Shown here one piece after another: positions 49,801 through 58,619 of a stretch of DNA of 64,000 nucleotides. The notes under the pieces were generated by a model that searched no databases, was not told the origin of the DNA, and saw nothing but the letters and a program-made list of their open reading frames with translations. How positions within the stretch are numbered: position 1 is the stretch's first letter; every line of letters begins with the position of its first letter. A program made the translations under genes and the position numbers. This stretch comes from Akkermansia muciniphila (GTDB lineage Bacteria; Verrucomicrobiota; Verrucomicrobiia; Limisphaerales; BJHT01): NCBI GenBank assembly GCA_945861535.1, contig CAMAUZ010000025.1:23396-87395 (forward strand). The letters run 5' to 3'.

Positions 49801-49906
49801 GCCGCGCTTCCCGGCCCTCCTGCGCGTCTGGAATCGGCGGCGGGAAGTATCCGCAAGCCCTGCTTGCAGCCGACGACGTGAGGAGGCGAATCGGGCTTGG
49901 AAAATC

Positions 49907-50010
49907 GTACCGCAGGCGTCCTCGCCTGCGAGTTCGCGGGGCGTCTCGCCCCGAGTTGCTTCTGGCGGCGAGACGCCGCCGGAACTCGCAGGCGGGGACG
50001 CCTGCGGTAC
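49907..50010. repeat. Family B palindromic element, copy 3
   Basis: GTACCGCAGGCGTCCTCGCCTGCGAGTTC versus GAACTCGCAGGCGGGGACGCCTGCGGTAC: 28 of 29 inverted positions match. Confidence 0.92.
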
Positions 50011-50107
50011 GCGGAGCGCGGGCATCCCGCCCGCAGCGGCAACTGCGCTCCGGGGCCGTAATGGGTTTACCAACGCCCACGCACGCACGGGGCCGCGCTC
50101 CGCAGGG

Positions 50108-50186
50108 GGTAGGGCGCGTCTGTCTTCAGCGCGCCGGTTGCGCGTCCGCACGTCCCGCGGCGCGCTGGGGACAGACGCGCCCTACC
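50108..50186. repeat. Family L long hairpin (17-bp perfect outer stem, 10-bp inner stem)
   Basis: GGTAGGGCGCGTCTGTC 50108-50124 / GACAGACGCGCCCTACC 50170-50186; CAGCGCGCCG 50127-50136 / CGGCGCGCTG 50158-50167. Confidence 0.93.
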
Positions 50187-50271
50187 TCTCGCGGAGCCGT
50201 ACCATGCCATTGTTCGGTCGCGTTGAGCCGAGTGGAAGCCGGCGCTCCGGCGGCATTGTCGCCGCAATAAT

Positions 50272-51801
50272 ATGAGAGGTGCCGCCCGCATTGTTTCCGC
50301 CGCCGAGGCCGTTGCCGCGATTCCCGAGGGCGCGACGGTTGCGATCAGCGGCTTTGTCGGCGCGGGGCATCCGGAGGCGCTGACGGTGGCGCTGGAGGAA
50401 CGCTTTCTCGCCACGCAAACGCCGCGCGGACTCACGCTCGTTTACGCGGCGGGGCAGGGCGATCGCGCGGAGCGCGGTCTGAATCATCTCGCGCACGCGG
50501 GCATGGTGAAGCGCGTCGTGGGCGGACATTGGAACCTTGCGCCGAAGCTCGGGCGGCTCGCCTTGGAGAATCAGATTGAGGCTTACAACATTCCGCAGGG
50601 CGTCGTGTGCGTGCTGTTCCGCGAGATCGCCGCGAAGCGCTCGGGCGTGATCACCAAGGTGGGGTTGCACACGTTTGTCGATCCCGAGAATGGCGGCGGC
50701 CGCCTGAACGCGCGCACGACCGAGCCGCTGGTCGAACGCCTCACGCTGGATGGCGAGACGTGGCTGCGGTTCCGCGCGTTTCCCATTCACGTCGCGTTGA
50801 TCCGCGCCACCAGCGCCGATCTGCGGGGCAATCTCAGCATGGAACGCGAGAGCCTGATCGGCGAGGTGCTGCCCATCGCGCAGGCGGCGCGCAATCACGG
50901 CGGCATCGTCATCGCGCAGGTCGAGCGGTTGGTGGAGCGCAACGCCGATCCGAAGGCGATCCGCGTGCCGGGGACGCTGGTGGATTTCGTGGTGGTGGGC
51001 AGCGCGGCGCAGCATTCGCAGACGTTCGGCGAGCCGTTCAACGCGGCGTACGTCACGAGCCGCGCGGAGCGTCCGGCGGTGGCGCGCATGGCGTTTTCGG
51101 AACGGAAAATCATCGGCCGCAGGGCGCTGCGCGAAATCCATGCTGGCAACATCGTGAATCTCGGCATCGGCGTTCCCGAGGCGGTCGCGGCGGTGGCGGC
51201 CGAGACCGGGCGGCTGGAGGAATTCACGCTTACGCTGGAGAGCGGGCCGACGGGAGGATTGCCCGCGGGCGGGCTTAGTTTCGGCAGCAGCCATTTTCCC
51301 GAGGCGGTGATCGATCAGCCGTCGCAGTTTGATTTTTACGATGGCGGCGGGCTGGACGTGGCGGCGCTCGGCGCACTCGAGGTGGATGCCGAGGGGAGCG
51401 TGAATGTGAGCACCTGCGCGGGTCGATTCGCGGGCGTGGGCGGGTTTGTGAACATTTCGCAGAATGCGAAGCGCGTGGTGTTCTGCTGCACGTTTCGCGC
51501 GGGTGACATGGCGGTGGCGGTGGCGGACGGGCGCCTGCGGATCGTGCGCGAGGGCGGGGCGATCAAGTTCGTGGAGCGCGTGCAGCAGGTGTGTTTCCAC
51601 GGGCCGTCGGCGGTCGCGCGCGGGCAGCGGGTGCTCTACGTGACCGAGCGCGCGGTGTTCGAGTTGACCGCGCGGGGGCTGGCGCTGATCGAGGTCGCGC
51701 CGGGCATCGACCTGGCGCGGGAAATTCTGCCGGGGATGGCGTTTCGACCGGTGATTGGCGCGCCGGGGATCATGGCGGCGGGGTGTTTTGAGAGCTTGTG
51801 A
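50272..51801 (+). CDS. Acetate/propionate CoA-transferase-like (fused alpha-beta, YdiF/Pct type)
   Basis: GATVAISGFVGAGHPEALTVALEERF; GGHWNLAPKLGRLALENQIEAYNIPQGVVCVLFREIAAKRSGVITKVGLHTFVDPENGG; NLGIGVPEAVAAVA; ESGPTGG. Confidence 0.9.
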   Translation: MRGAARIVSAAEAVAAIPEGATVAISGFVGAGHPEALTVALEERFLATQTPRGLTLVYAAGQGDRAERGLNHLAHAGMVKRVVGGHWNLAPKLGRLALENQIEAYNIPQGVVCVLFREIAAKRSGVITKVGLHTFVDPENGGGRLNARTTEPLVERLTLDGETWLRFRAFPIHVALIRATSADLRGNLSMERESLIGEVLPIAQAARNHGGIVIAQVERLVERNADPKAIRVPGTLVDFVVVGSAAQHSQTFGEPFNAAYVTSRAERPAVARMAFSERKIIGRRALREIHAGNIVNLGIGVPEAVAAVAAETGRLEEFTLTLESGPTGGLPAGGLSFGSSHFPEAVIDQPSQFDFYDGGGLDVAALGALEVDAEGSVNVSTCAGRFAGVGGFVNISQNAKRVVFCCTFRAGDMAVAVADGRLRIVREGGAIKFVERVQQVCFHGPSAVARGQRVLYVTERAVFELTARGLALIEVAPGIDLAREILPGMAFRPVIGAPGIMAAGCFESL

Positions 51802-51842
51802 TGCGCGTAGCCGCTGTGACTGGAACCCGGGCACCGAAACAG

Positions 51843-52027
51843 CGCAGCACGGGGCCAACGTACCTGCGCGGTGCTCGGAGCGGGGGCGGTCGAGGTCGGG
51901 GTACCGCAGGCGTCCTCGCCTGCGAGTTCGGGCGGCGTCTCGCCGCCCGTACCGACTCGGGGCGAGACGCCCCGCGAACCCGCAGGCGAGACGCCTGCGG
52001 TACCCTGACGCAACCGTACGTTGCCAG
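51843..52027. repeat. Palindromic hairpin element, family B copy 2
   Basis: GGGGCCAACGTACCTGCG ... GTACCGCAGGCGtcctCGCCTGCGAGTTCGGGCGGCGtctCGCCGCCC ... GGGGCGagaCGCCCCGCGAACCCGCAGGCGagACGCCTGCGGTAC ... CCGTACGTTGCCAG. Confidence 0.88.
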
Positions 52028-52125
52028 GCGGGGGCGGAGGCGTCCGGTCAGCGCCCGATCCGCCTCCTCACGTCGGCGGCTACGCGTCCGGCGGCACCAT
52101 TAGTTTTGAAAGAATTATTTGCACC

Positions 52126-53292
52126 ATGAAATACCCACACCCCGTTCATCTCGTCGCCGCGCGGCGTTCGCCCATCGGGCGTTTCGGCGGCGGTCTCAAA
52201 TCTCTCGCCGCCACCGAGCTGGCACTGGCGGTCGCGGAGGCGATCGTGGCCGAGCCGCTGCGAGCCGCGGTCGAGGGGGTGATCCTCGGGCAGGTGCTGC
52301 CGGCAGGCACGGGAATGAATGTCGCGCGGCAGGTGGGCTTGCGGCTCGGGCTGCCGCAGGCGTCGCCGGCCTTCACGGTCAACATGGCGTGCGCGTCCGG
52401 CTTGAAGGCCATCGCGCTCGGGGCGGCGGCGGTTACGGAAGGCGAGGCGCAGCTCGTCCTCGCGGGCGGGGTCGAGTCCATGAGCCGCGCGCCGCACTAC
52501 GCGCCGGACTTGCGGTGGGGCCGCAAATTTGGCGATGGCGCGCTCGTGGACGCCCTCAACGCCGACGGTTTGTTCGATCCCGTCGTGAAACTTGGCATGG
52601 GCGAAACCGCCGAGCGCATCGCCGACGCCTTCCAGATCAACCGCGCCGCGCAGGACACCTTCGCGGCGCGCAGCCAGGCGCTGGCCGCTGCGAGCCGGGC
52701 GGACTTCGCCCGCGAGATCATCGCGGTCCGCGGGTCCGAGGGCGTGATCGAGCACGACGAACATCCGCGCGCGGACGCGACCCTCGAGAAGCTCGCGAAG
52801 CTCAAGCCGGCCTTCCGTTCCACCGGCACCGTGACGCCCGGCAACTCCTCGGGGATCAATGATGGCTCGGCTCTTGTGCTCGTCGCGGGTACGGCGGCGC
52901 TGCGGCGGCACGGCTTGGTCTCGCGCGCGCGCATTGTCGCCACGACGGCGGTGGGCTGTGATCCGGCGCTGATGGGCCTCGGTCCCGTCGGCGCAATCCG
53001 GCGGCTGTGCGAAGAGACGGGCTGGCAGTTGGACACGGTGGACGCGGTCGAGATCAACGAAGCCTTCGCCGTGCAAACCCTCGCTTGCGCGCAGGAACTC
53101 GGCCTCGATCCCGAGCAACTCAATCAGCGCGGCGGTGCGATTGCACTCGGCCATCCGCTCGGCGCGAGCGGCGCGCGGGTGCTCGTAACACTGCTCCACA
53201 TTTTGGAAGACAAAGATTTCAAACGCGGCATCGCCGCCCTGTGCGTCGGCGGCGGCATGGGCATCGCCATGGCCATCGAGCGCGGGGAGTAG
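52126..53292 (+). CDS. Acetyl-CoA C-acetyltransferase (thiolase)
   Basis: [68 protein letters not shown]. Confidence 0.94.
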   Translation: MKYPHPVHLVAARRSPIGRFGGGLKSLAATELALAVAEAIVAEPLRAAVEGVILGQVLPAGTGMNVARQVGLRLGLPQASPAFTVNMACASGLKAIALGAAAVTEGEAQLVLAGGVESMSRAPHYAPDLRWGRKFGDGALVDALNADGLFDPVVKLGMGETAERIADAFQINRAAQDTFAARSQALAAASRADFAREIIAVRGSEGVIEHDEHPRADATLEKLAKLKPAFRSTGTVTPGNSSGINDGSALVLVAGTAALRRHGLVSRARIVATTAVGCDPALMGLGPVGAIRRLCEETGWQLDTVDAVEINEAFAVQTLACAQELGLDPEQLNQRGGAIALGHPLGASGARVLVTLLHILEDKDFKRGIAALCVGGGMGIAMAIERGE

Positions 53293-53430
53293 CCCCAATT
53301 CCTTTCGGCAATTCCGCGCCGACGAGCGCCCACCCGCCAGGCTCGCGTTCAGCGCCTCGCGGCAACACCGATGGGGTTGTGTCCTCCAGCCCAAGGTAGC
53401 TCGGCCCTCGCAATCCGGGGACGGAGGCCG

Positions 53431-53450
53431 GAATCCCGCTGGGATTCTTT
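53431..53450 (+). terminator. Possible terminator hairpin downstream of thiolase
   Basis: GAATCCC-GCT-GGGATTC followed by TTT. Confidence 0.4.
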
Positions 53451-53524
53451 GTGGAAAATATCGAAAGGTATTTTGGCCAGCCGTCGTTTTTCACACTCGC
53501 CACCCGGCCATCCACCCACACCGC

Positions 53525-54334
53525 TCACACTGCGATTTTCCCCTCGAACACAAAATCCGCCGGCCCGTTCAGCCGTACGTCCGTGAACCCGCCCGCCTGC
53601 TCCGCGAAGCTCACCTCCAACCGGTCGCCGCCCTGGACCTGCACCCTCACCGGCGAGCGGAACCCATGCACCCGCGCCGCGATGAGCGCCGACGCCGTCA
53701 CGCCCGTGCCGCAGGCCAGCGTCTCGCCCTCGACTCCGCGCTCGTAAGTGCGCACGCGAATGTGATCCGGGCCCAACAACTGCGCGAAGTTCACATTCGT
53801 CCCCTTCGGCGCGAAATGCGGATGGAACCGAATCTCATGCCCCAGCTTCAGCACCATCGCCTGATCCGCGTCCGCCACGAACACGACCGCGTGCGGCACG
53901 CCCGTGTTGCACGAATGAATCGTCTCGCTCCCCGTGGACAGCGGCACCAACTCGCCCACCCGCAATTCCTTCGGCTGCGTCAGATTGATCGTCACGCGCT
54001 CGCCGAGAATCTCCGCCGCGATCACCCCCGCGACCGTCTCGAACGTCAACCGCCCCGTTGCGCCCGTGAGCCGCGCGATGTAGCGCGCAAAGCAGCGCGC
54101 GCCATTGCCGCACATCTCCGCATCGCTGCCGTCGCTGTTGTAGAACTGCCATGCCCAGTCCGCCCGTCCCGAGTCACACGGCACCAGCAGCATGATTCCG
54201 TCCGCACCGATCCCCCGATGCCGGTCACACAACCGCACCACCTGCTCGCGGCTGAGTTGAATCTGGCGCGCGCGGTTATCCAGCAGGATGAAGTCATTCC
54301 CCGCCCCGTTCATTTTCGTAAATTCCAATGTCAT
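53525..54334 (-). CDS. dapF: Diaminopimelate epimerase
   Basis: FTKMNGAGNDFILLDN; YNSDGSDAEMCGNGARCFARY; TNVNFAQ; YERGVEGETLACGTGVTASAL. Confidence 0.96.
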   Translation of the reverse strand: MTLEFTKMNGAGNDFILLDNRARQIQLSREQVVRLCDRHRGIGADGIMLLVPCDSGRADWAWQFYNSDGSDAEMCGNGARCFARYIARLTGATGRLTFETVAGVIAAEILGERVTINLTQPKELRVGELVPLSTGSETIHSCNTGVPHAVVFVADADQAMVLKLGHEIRFHPHFAPKGTNVNFAQLLGPDHIRVRTYERGVEGETLACGTGVTASALIAARVHGFRSPVRVQVQGGDRLEVSFAEQAGGFTDVRLNGPADFVFEGKIAV

Positions 54335-54522
54335 GCGGCGGCAGCGTAGCAAACCAACGCAGCGGGCGACAAGGGGGTTGCTGCATTTCGGTCTCAATCC
54401 CGACCGCATGCGCCGCGACGATGGCACTCCCGCCACCACCGCCCCCAAACGCTTCCTCCGCGTCCGCATTCCGGGGCTGTAGTGAAAACTGGAATAGGGG
54501 GCTGTTTCTCACCGATCCGATC

Positions 54523-54632
54523 AAAACCACTAACCGGCACTAACTGGCACTAATAAGACCAGGCAGAATAAACACCGGGTGTGGCATGGACTAGTTTCGA
54601 TTAGTGCCCGTTAGCGCCGGTTAGTGGTTTTC
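54523..54632. repeat. Family D element, copy 2
   Basis: AAAACCACTAACCGGCACTAACTGGCACTAATAA ... GATTAGTGCCCGTTAGCGCCGGTTAGTGGTTTT. Confidence 0.9.
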
Positions 54633-54686
54633 AAGCCCCACCCCCTACGGTCCGGCCTGATAACCGGTAGTTCGGCCCGCGCCGCC

Positions 54687-56885
54687 TCAGCCACCGAAGA
54701 GCATGGTAGGATAGTCGCGGTCAGCGTTGAGCTTCATCCGCGAGACGGCCTTGAGGGAGAAGGTGAAGCCGATGGTGAAGTCCTCGCGCCCGTTGCGGTT
54801 GTCCCGGAAGCGGCAGGTCAACGCGCCGGTCCAACTGCGGAAGTCGCGATAGACGGAGTAGAAATGCTCCTCGATGGTGCCATCGCGGGCCTCGAGCTGT
54901 TGTGACATGCGGAAGCCCCAGTTTTCGTTCAGGCGGAAAAACACGCTGGAGGTGATGAGGTTGTTGTTGACCGCGTTGGTGCCGAAGCTCGGGTCGGCCA
55001 GGAAATACCGGTGGCCCAGCGACACACTCCAGAAATCATCCGGCTGAATCGTCATCCGATGATCTGCCAGCCGCCACTCGTGGCGGTTGACATCGTAGCG
55101 GGTCTCCGAGCTGAAGGTCAGCCAGGAACGCGGCTTGAAATCCAGCTCCGAGAAGAGGTCACTGAACGCGTGGTTGGTGGCGTGGGGTTGGAGCCGCCAG
55201 TCGGAGAACAGCGACCAGTTGACGACATTGTCGATCTGTCCGGCGCGCTTGGTCTGGATGCGGTTGCGCAGGCCGAGTCGCAGGACATTCTGACTGTCGA
55301 TGGAGTCGATCGAGTTATTGTCGGGAAAGTCGATGGGCGGGAGGCGGAAGTTGACCTGATCGCTGTCAAACTGGGGCAGGCGGTCGGGAGTTACATTGGG
55401 CCGCGGCACATAGACATAGTTGACCGACGGCTCGAAGATATGCCGCAGCCCATCCATTTCAAAGGTCTGGTTCTTCAGTCCCGGCCACACGCGGGAGGCT
55501 TTGAAGGAAGTCTCGACTCCGGTGTTAAAGACCGCGCGCTCCTGCTCGACGGTGGCGGCCCCGGGACCGTGGGCCTGGCCATAATGCGTGAAGCGCCCAC
55601 CCACCCGCGGCGTGACGTTCAACCAGCCAAAGAGGGTCTTGGGGAGGACCACCTGATGAAAGGTATTACCCCGCATGGCCGCATAGGATGGCATGACGTT
55701 GCCCGAGAAGCGGCGCTGAAAATAGCCAATGGACGTATCACTCTCGTAGAACAGCGGCGTCTGCCCCAACTGCATTCGCAGCGCGGAAAGCTTCACGTCT
55801 GGCAGGCGTTCCACGGTTTCAAAGAAATCCATCAGCCGCGGCTGGGCCAGCACGTTGAGACTTAGGTTCGGCCAGAGCTGGTTGATCTCGATGAAGCTGG
55901 AGGGCTGGACATTCCGGCGATACTCGCCGTCGAAGAAATCCCGCAAGAGATAGGGATCGTTCTGATAGCGGATCAAGGCCCGGGCCGTGAGGTTGGTCGT
56001 GACTGCCACCTCATGGTAGAACTTCACCTGGTGGCGATGCTCGCTGATCGGGGCGCCAAAGAAGTTCGTTCCCGCCTGGGTGTCATTGGCGTAATAATAT
56101 TTCAATTCGCCTCGACCAAGGACACCCAGATCGTACCCGAAGTCCGGTCCGCCGGCGAAGCCGCGCCGTTGCCGGTAATCGAGATGCACCGCGCCGAAGA
56201 AATTGGTGGTGGCGGCCCAGTCGAATCTGGTCAGGAGAAACGGCCCAAGTGTACTGCGATAACCCGGCACATAGGTGAAGTTACTGGGGGACCGTTCGAG
56301 CGAACGCGTGTATTTGGGCAGGTAAAACACCGGGACTTTCCCCAGATACACCGTCGCCTGTTCCGCCTCGATCCGGCTGCCGGGATAAATCCGCAGCGCG
56401 CGGGCCACCACGCGGTAGCCCGGCTCGGAGACGTCGTCGGCCGTGATCACCGCGTTCTCCGCATACTGAACCTTGTTTGTGGTATCCGCCCCCAGTTTCA
56501 GGCCGCTCACGAAAAACGGTGGCGAACCCAACCGGAACTCGCTCCCTTTCAGCGCGTGAGTCTTGAAGTTGTACTCGAGCTTCTCCCCGCGCCAGAGCAC
56601 CCCGCCATGCTTGAGCGACACACGACCCTCGGCATCCACCGCGCCCGTCTCTTGGTTCAGTTCGATCGTTCCCGCCGACAGCTCCACCAGGCCACGCTGG
56701 GGATGCTGGTACTGCACCGTGATGCCATTGGTCCCGCGCACCAGATGCCGGGTAAAATCATATTGGAGCTGCGAACGCTTCGAGTGCCCCTCGATGACCC
56801 AAGGCGAATCCTGCGTCCGCCCGGGCGATGGCAGTAACAACAGCAACAGCGCGAGCAATCGGAAAGGGTTGGGCGAGAGATTCAT
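54687..56885 (-). CDS. LptD/OstA-like outer-membrane LPS-assembly protein
   Basis: Signal peptide MNLSPNPFRLLALLLLLLPSPGRTQ; OstA-like N-terminus (VDAEGRVSLKHGGVLWRGEKLEYNFKTHALKG; VVARALRIYPGSRIEAEQATVYLGKVPVFYLPKYTRSL) and long beta-rich C-terminus. Confidence 0.82.
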   Translation of the reverse strand: MNLSPNPFRLLALLLLLLPSPGRTQDSPWVIEGHSKRSQLQYDFTRHLVRGTNGITVQYQHPQRGLVELSAGTIELNQETGAVDAEGRVSLKHGGVLWRGEKLEYNFKTHALKGSEFRLGSPPFFVSGLKLGADTTNKVQYAENAVITADDVSEPGYRVVARALRIYPGSRIEAEQATVYLGKVPVFYLPKYTRSLERSPSNFTYVPGYRSTLGPFLLTRFDWAATTNFFGAVHLDYRQRRGFAGGPDFGYDLGVLGRGELKYYYANDTQAGTNFFGAPISEHRHQVKFYHEVAVTTNLTARALIRYQNDPYLLRDFFDGEYRRNVQPSSFIEINQLWPNLSLNVLAQPRLMDFFETVERLPDVKLSALRMQLGQTPLFYESDTSIGYFQRRFSGNVMPSYAAMRGNTFHQVVLPKTLFGWLNVTPRVGGRFTHYGQAHGPGAATVEQERAVFNTGVETSFKASRVWPGLKNQTFEMDGLRHIFEPSVNYVYVPRPNVTPDRLPQFDSDQVNFRLPPIDFPDNNSIDSIDSQNVLRLGLRNRIQTKRAGQIDNVVNWSLFSDWRLQPHATNHAFSDLFSELDFKPRSWLTFSSETRYDVNRHEWRLADHRMTIQPDDFWSVSLGHRYFLADPSFGTNAVNNNLITSSVFFRLNENWGFRMSQQLEARDGTIEEHFYSVYRDFRSWTGALTCRFRDNRNGREDFTIGFTFSLKAVSRMKLNADRDYPTMLFGG

Positions 56886-57257
56886 TGAGCGGCCGGAGCT
56901 AACCAAAGCCCGCGGTTGCTGCCAAGCGGCTTTTCCGTCGGCGGGGCGGCGAATCATTCCGGATCCAAGATCGTGCGGTGAGTGAGGCGCGGGGTGCCGC
57001 CGGCAGGCTGGCGAGGCCAGCGGCGCATGGGCTTCTGCCCAGACCCCGTTTTCCGTCCTGTTACGACGACGCTTCACCGTGCTGCGGCGCACGGGCCGTC
57101 GCGGGTCGCCACCGGCAGGTCTGGCGGCACGCGTCATGGCGGCAGGCAGCGTTTGACCAGGCGTTCGAGCAGCGGTGTGGGCCGTTGGCGCGGGTGCTCC
57201 GACCACACTGGCTAGGTTTCGTCGCGCACCGGCCCTGGGCGCGCCCACGCCGGTGCG

Positions 57258-57629
57258 CGGGGTTATGACGCGGCCAGGAAGATCACGGGTCGCAAGCGGC
57301 ATCTGCTGGCGGACACTTTGGAACTGCTGCTGTGGGGCTGGGTCACCCCGGCCGACATGGCCGAGCGTGCGGGCGCGGGCGCGCGCCTGCCGCTGGCCCC
57401 CGCGCGGCGCTGGTTCGGCTGGCGGCGCACCGCAAAACCGGCACCCCTCGCCTGGAAGTGGTGCCGCGGCTCCAAGACCAGCGCGGCTTTGTTGTGCGGC
57501 TTTGTTGTGCTGGCGCACCGCTGGATCGTAGGGCGCACCTTCGGCTGGTTTATAAATACGTTGCGTCTCATTTCGGCCAATTCGACCACAGCCGATTTTC
57601 GCAATTGCTCACCGGCCCTCAGAGCGTAG
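57258..57629 (+). pseudogene. Decayed IS5-family DDE transposase fragment
   Basis: RGYDAARKITGRKRHLLADTLELLLWGWVTPADMAERAGAG and FVVLAHRWIVGRTFGWFINTLRLISAN resemble IS5-group motifs; middle block LEVVPRLQDQRGFVV is in another frame; 13-bp duplication at 57484-57509. Confidence 0.75.
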
Positions 57630-57668
57630 CCTTCGCCCGAGTTTCATTGCCGCCCCAATCCCAATTCC

Positions 57669-58418
57669 ATGCTCGCCTCCTCCGCCCGCCACCGCCGCCA
57701 CGCCTTCACTCTCATCGAGCTGCTCGTGGTGATCGCCATCATCGGCATCTTGGCCAGCATGCTGCTCCCGGCCCTGAGCCGAACCAAGCAGCGGGCCAAC
57801 CAAGCCAAGTGCCTCAGCAATCTCCGCCAGTTTGGTCTGGCCTCCCGGCTCTACTCCGATGACTTCAACGAACTCTATCCCCCGACGACCGGGACCGGCT
57901 CGCTCGGGGTAGCCGTCGTCAGTCAGTTTTGGTGGTGGGGCAAGACCGGTAATGCAACCATTTATGTCAACATGCCCGGCGACCGTCGCTACATAAATCC
58001 GTATGTCGCCAGAATTTCCGCCAGCGACGAGTTTCCCCTCGCGCAGTGCCCCTCCGACCGCAAGACGTCCGTGGGCGGAGTGGCGGTGGACTCGGGCTAC
58101 AACCGTGCCGGGTCATCCTATTCCCCCAATGCCGCCACCACACCGGTAGAGAACAATCTCACCAAGGACGCGTTCTACAATTCCGTGCGCTTCAGTGAAA
58201 TTCGCGAACCAGTGCGGATGCTCGTCAACGGCGACCACGGTATTTGGTTTCCGATCTGGTCCACGCTCTCCAGCAACCCGCCATCCGATTTATACTGGCA
58301 CACGCCATTGAACGACAACCGCTTCAATGCTGTCTTCGCCGATGGTCACGCCGAATTCGTCCGCGTTTACGTCGGTGTCCGCGCGACCAATTCCTACACG
58401 AGCAACCGGGATTTGTAA
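57669..58418 (+). CDS. Type II secretion/pseudopilin-like protein (prepilin N-terminus, H-X9-DG C-terminus)
   Basis: [64 protein letters not shown]. Confidence 0.92.
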   Translation: MLASSARHRRHAFTLIELLVVIAIIGILASMLLPALSRTKQRANQAKCLSNLRQFGLASRLYSDDFNELYPPTTGTGSLGVAVVSQFWWWGKTGNATIYVNMPGDRRYINPYVARISASDEFPLAQCPSDRKTSVGGVAVDSGYNRAGSSYSPNAATTPVENNLTKDAFYNSVRFSEIREPVRMLVNGDHGIWFPIWSTLSSNPPSDLYWHTPLNDNRFNAVFADGHAEFVRVYVGVRATNSYTSNRDL

Positions 58419-58619
58419 GCGCCCGCAGTCCGGCCGTTCCCGGTCCCGTCCGGCAGGAGGCGGCATCAAAAGCGTCAGTTCCGCATGCCCCTTGGCCAGA
58501 GCGACGCCATTGGCGGGGGACCTCACCTGTCCCGCATGCCGTCGCGCCCGTCCCGGACACGACTTCGTCCCCCCAGTTTTGAAAACTCGGCCGGCGAAGG
58601 GCCGTTCCGCACCGCGCTC

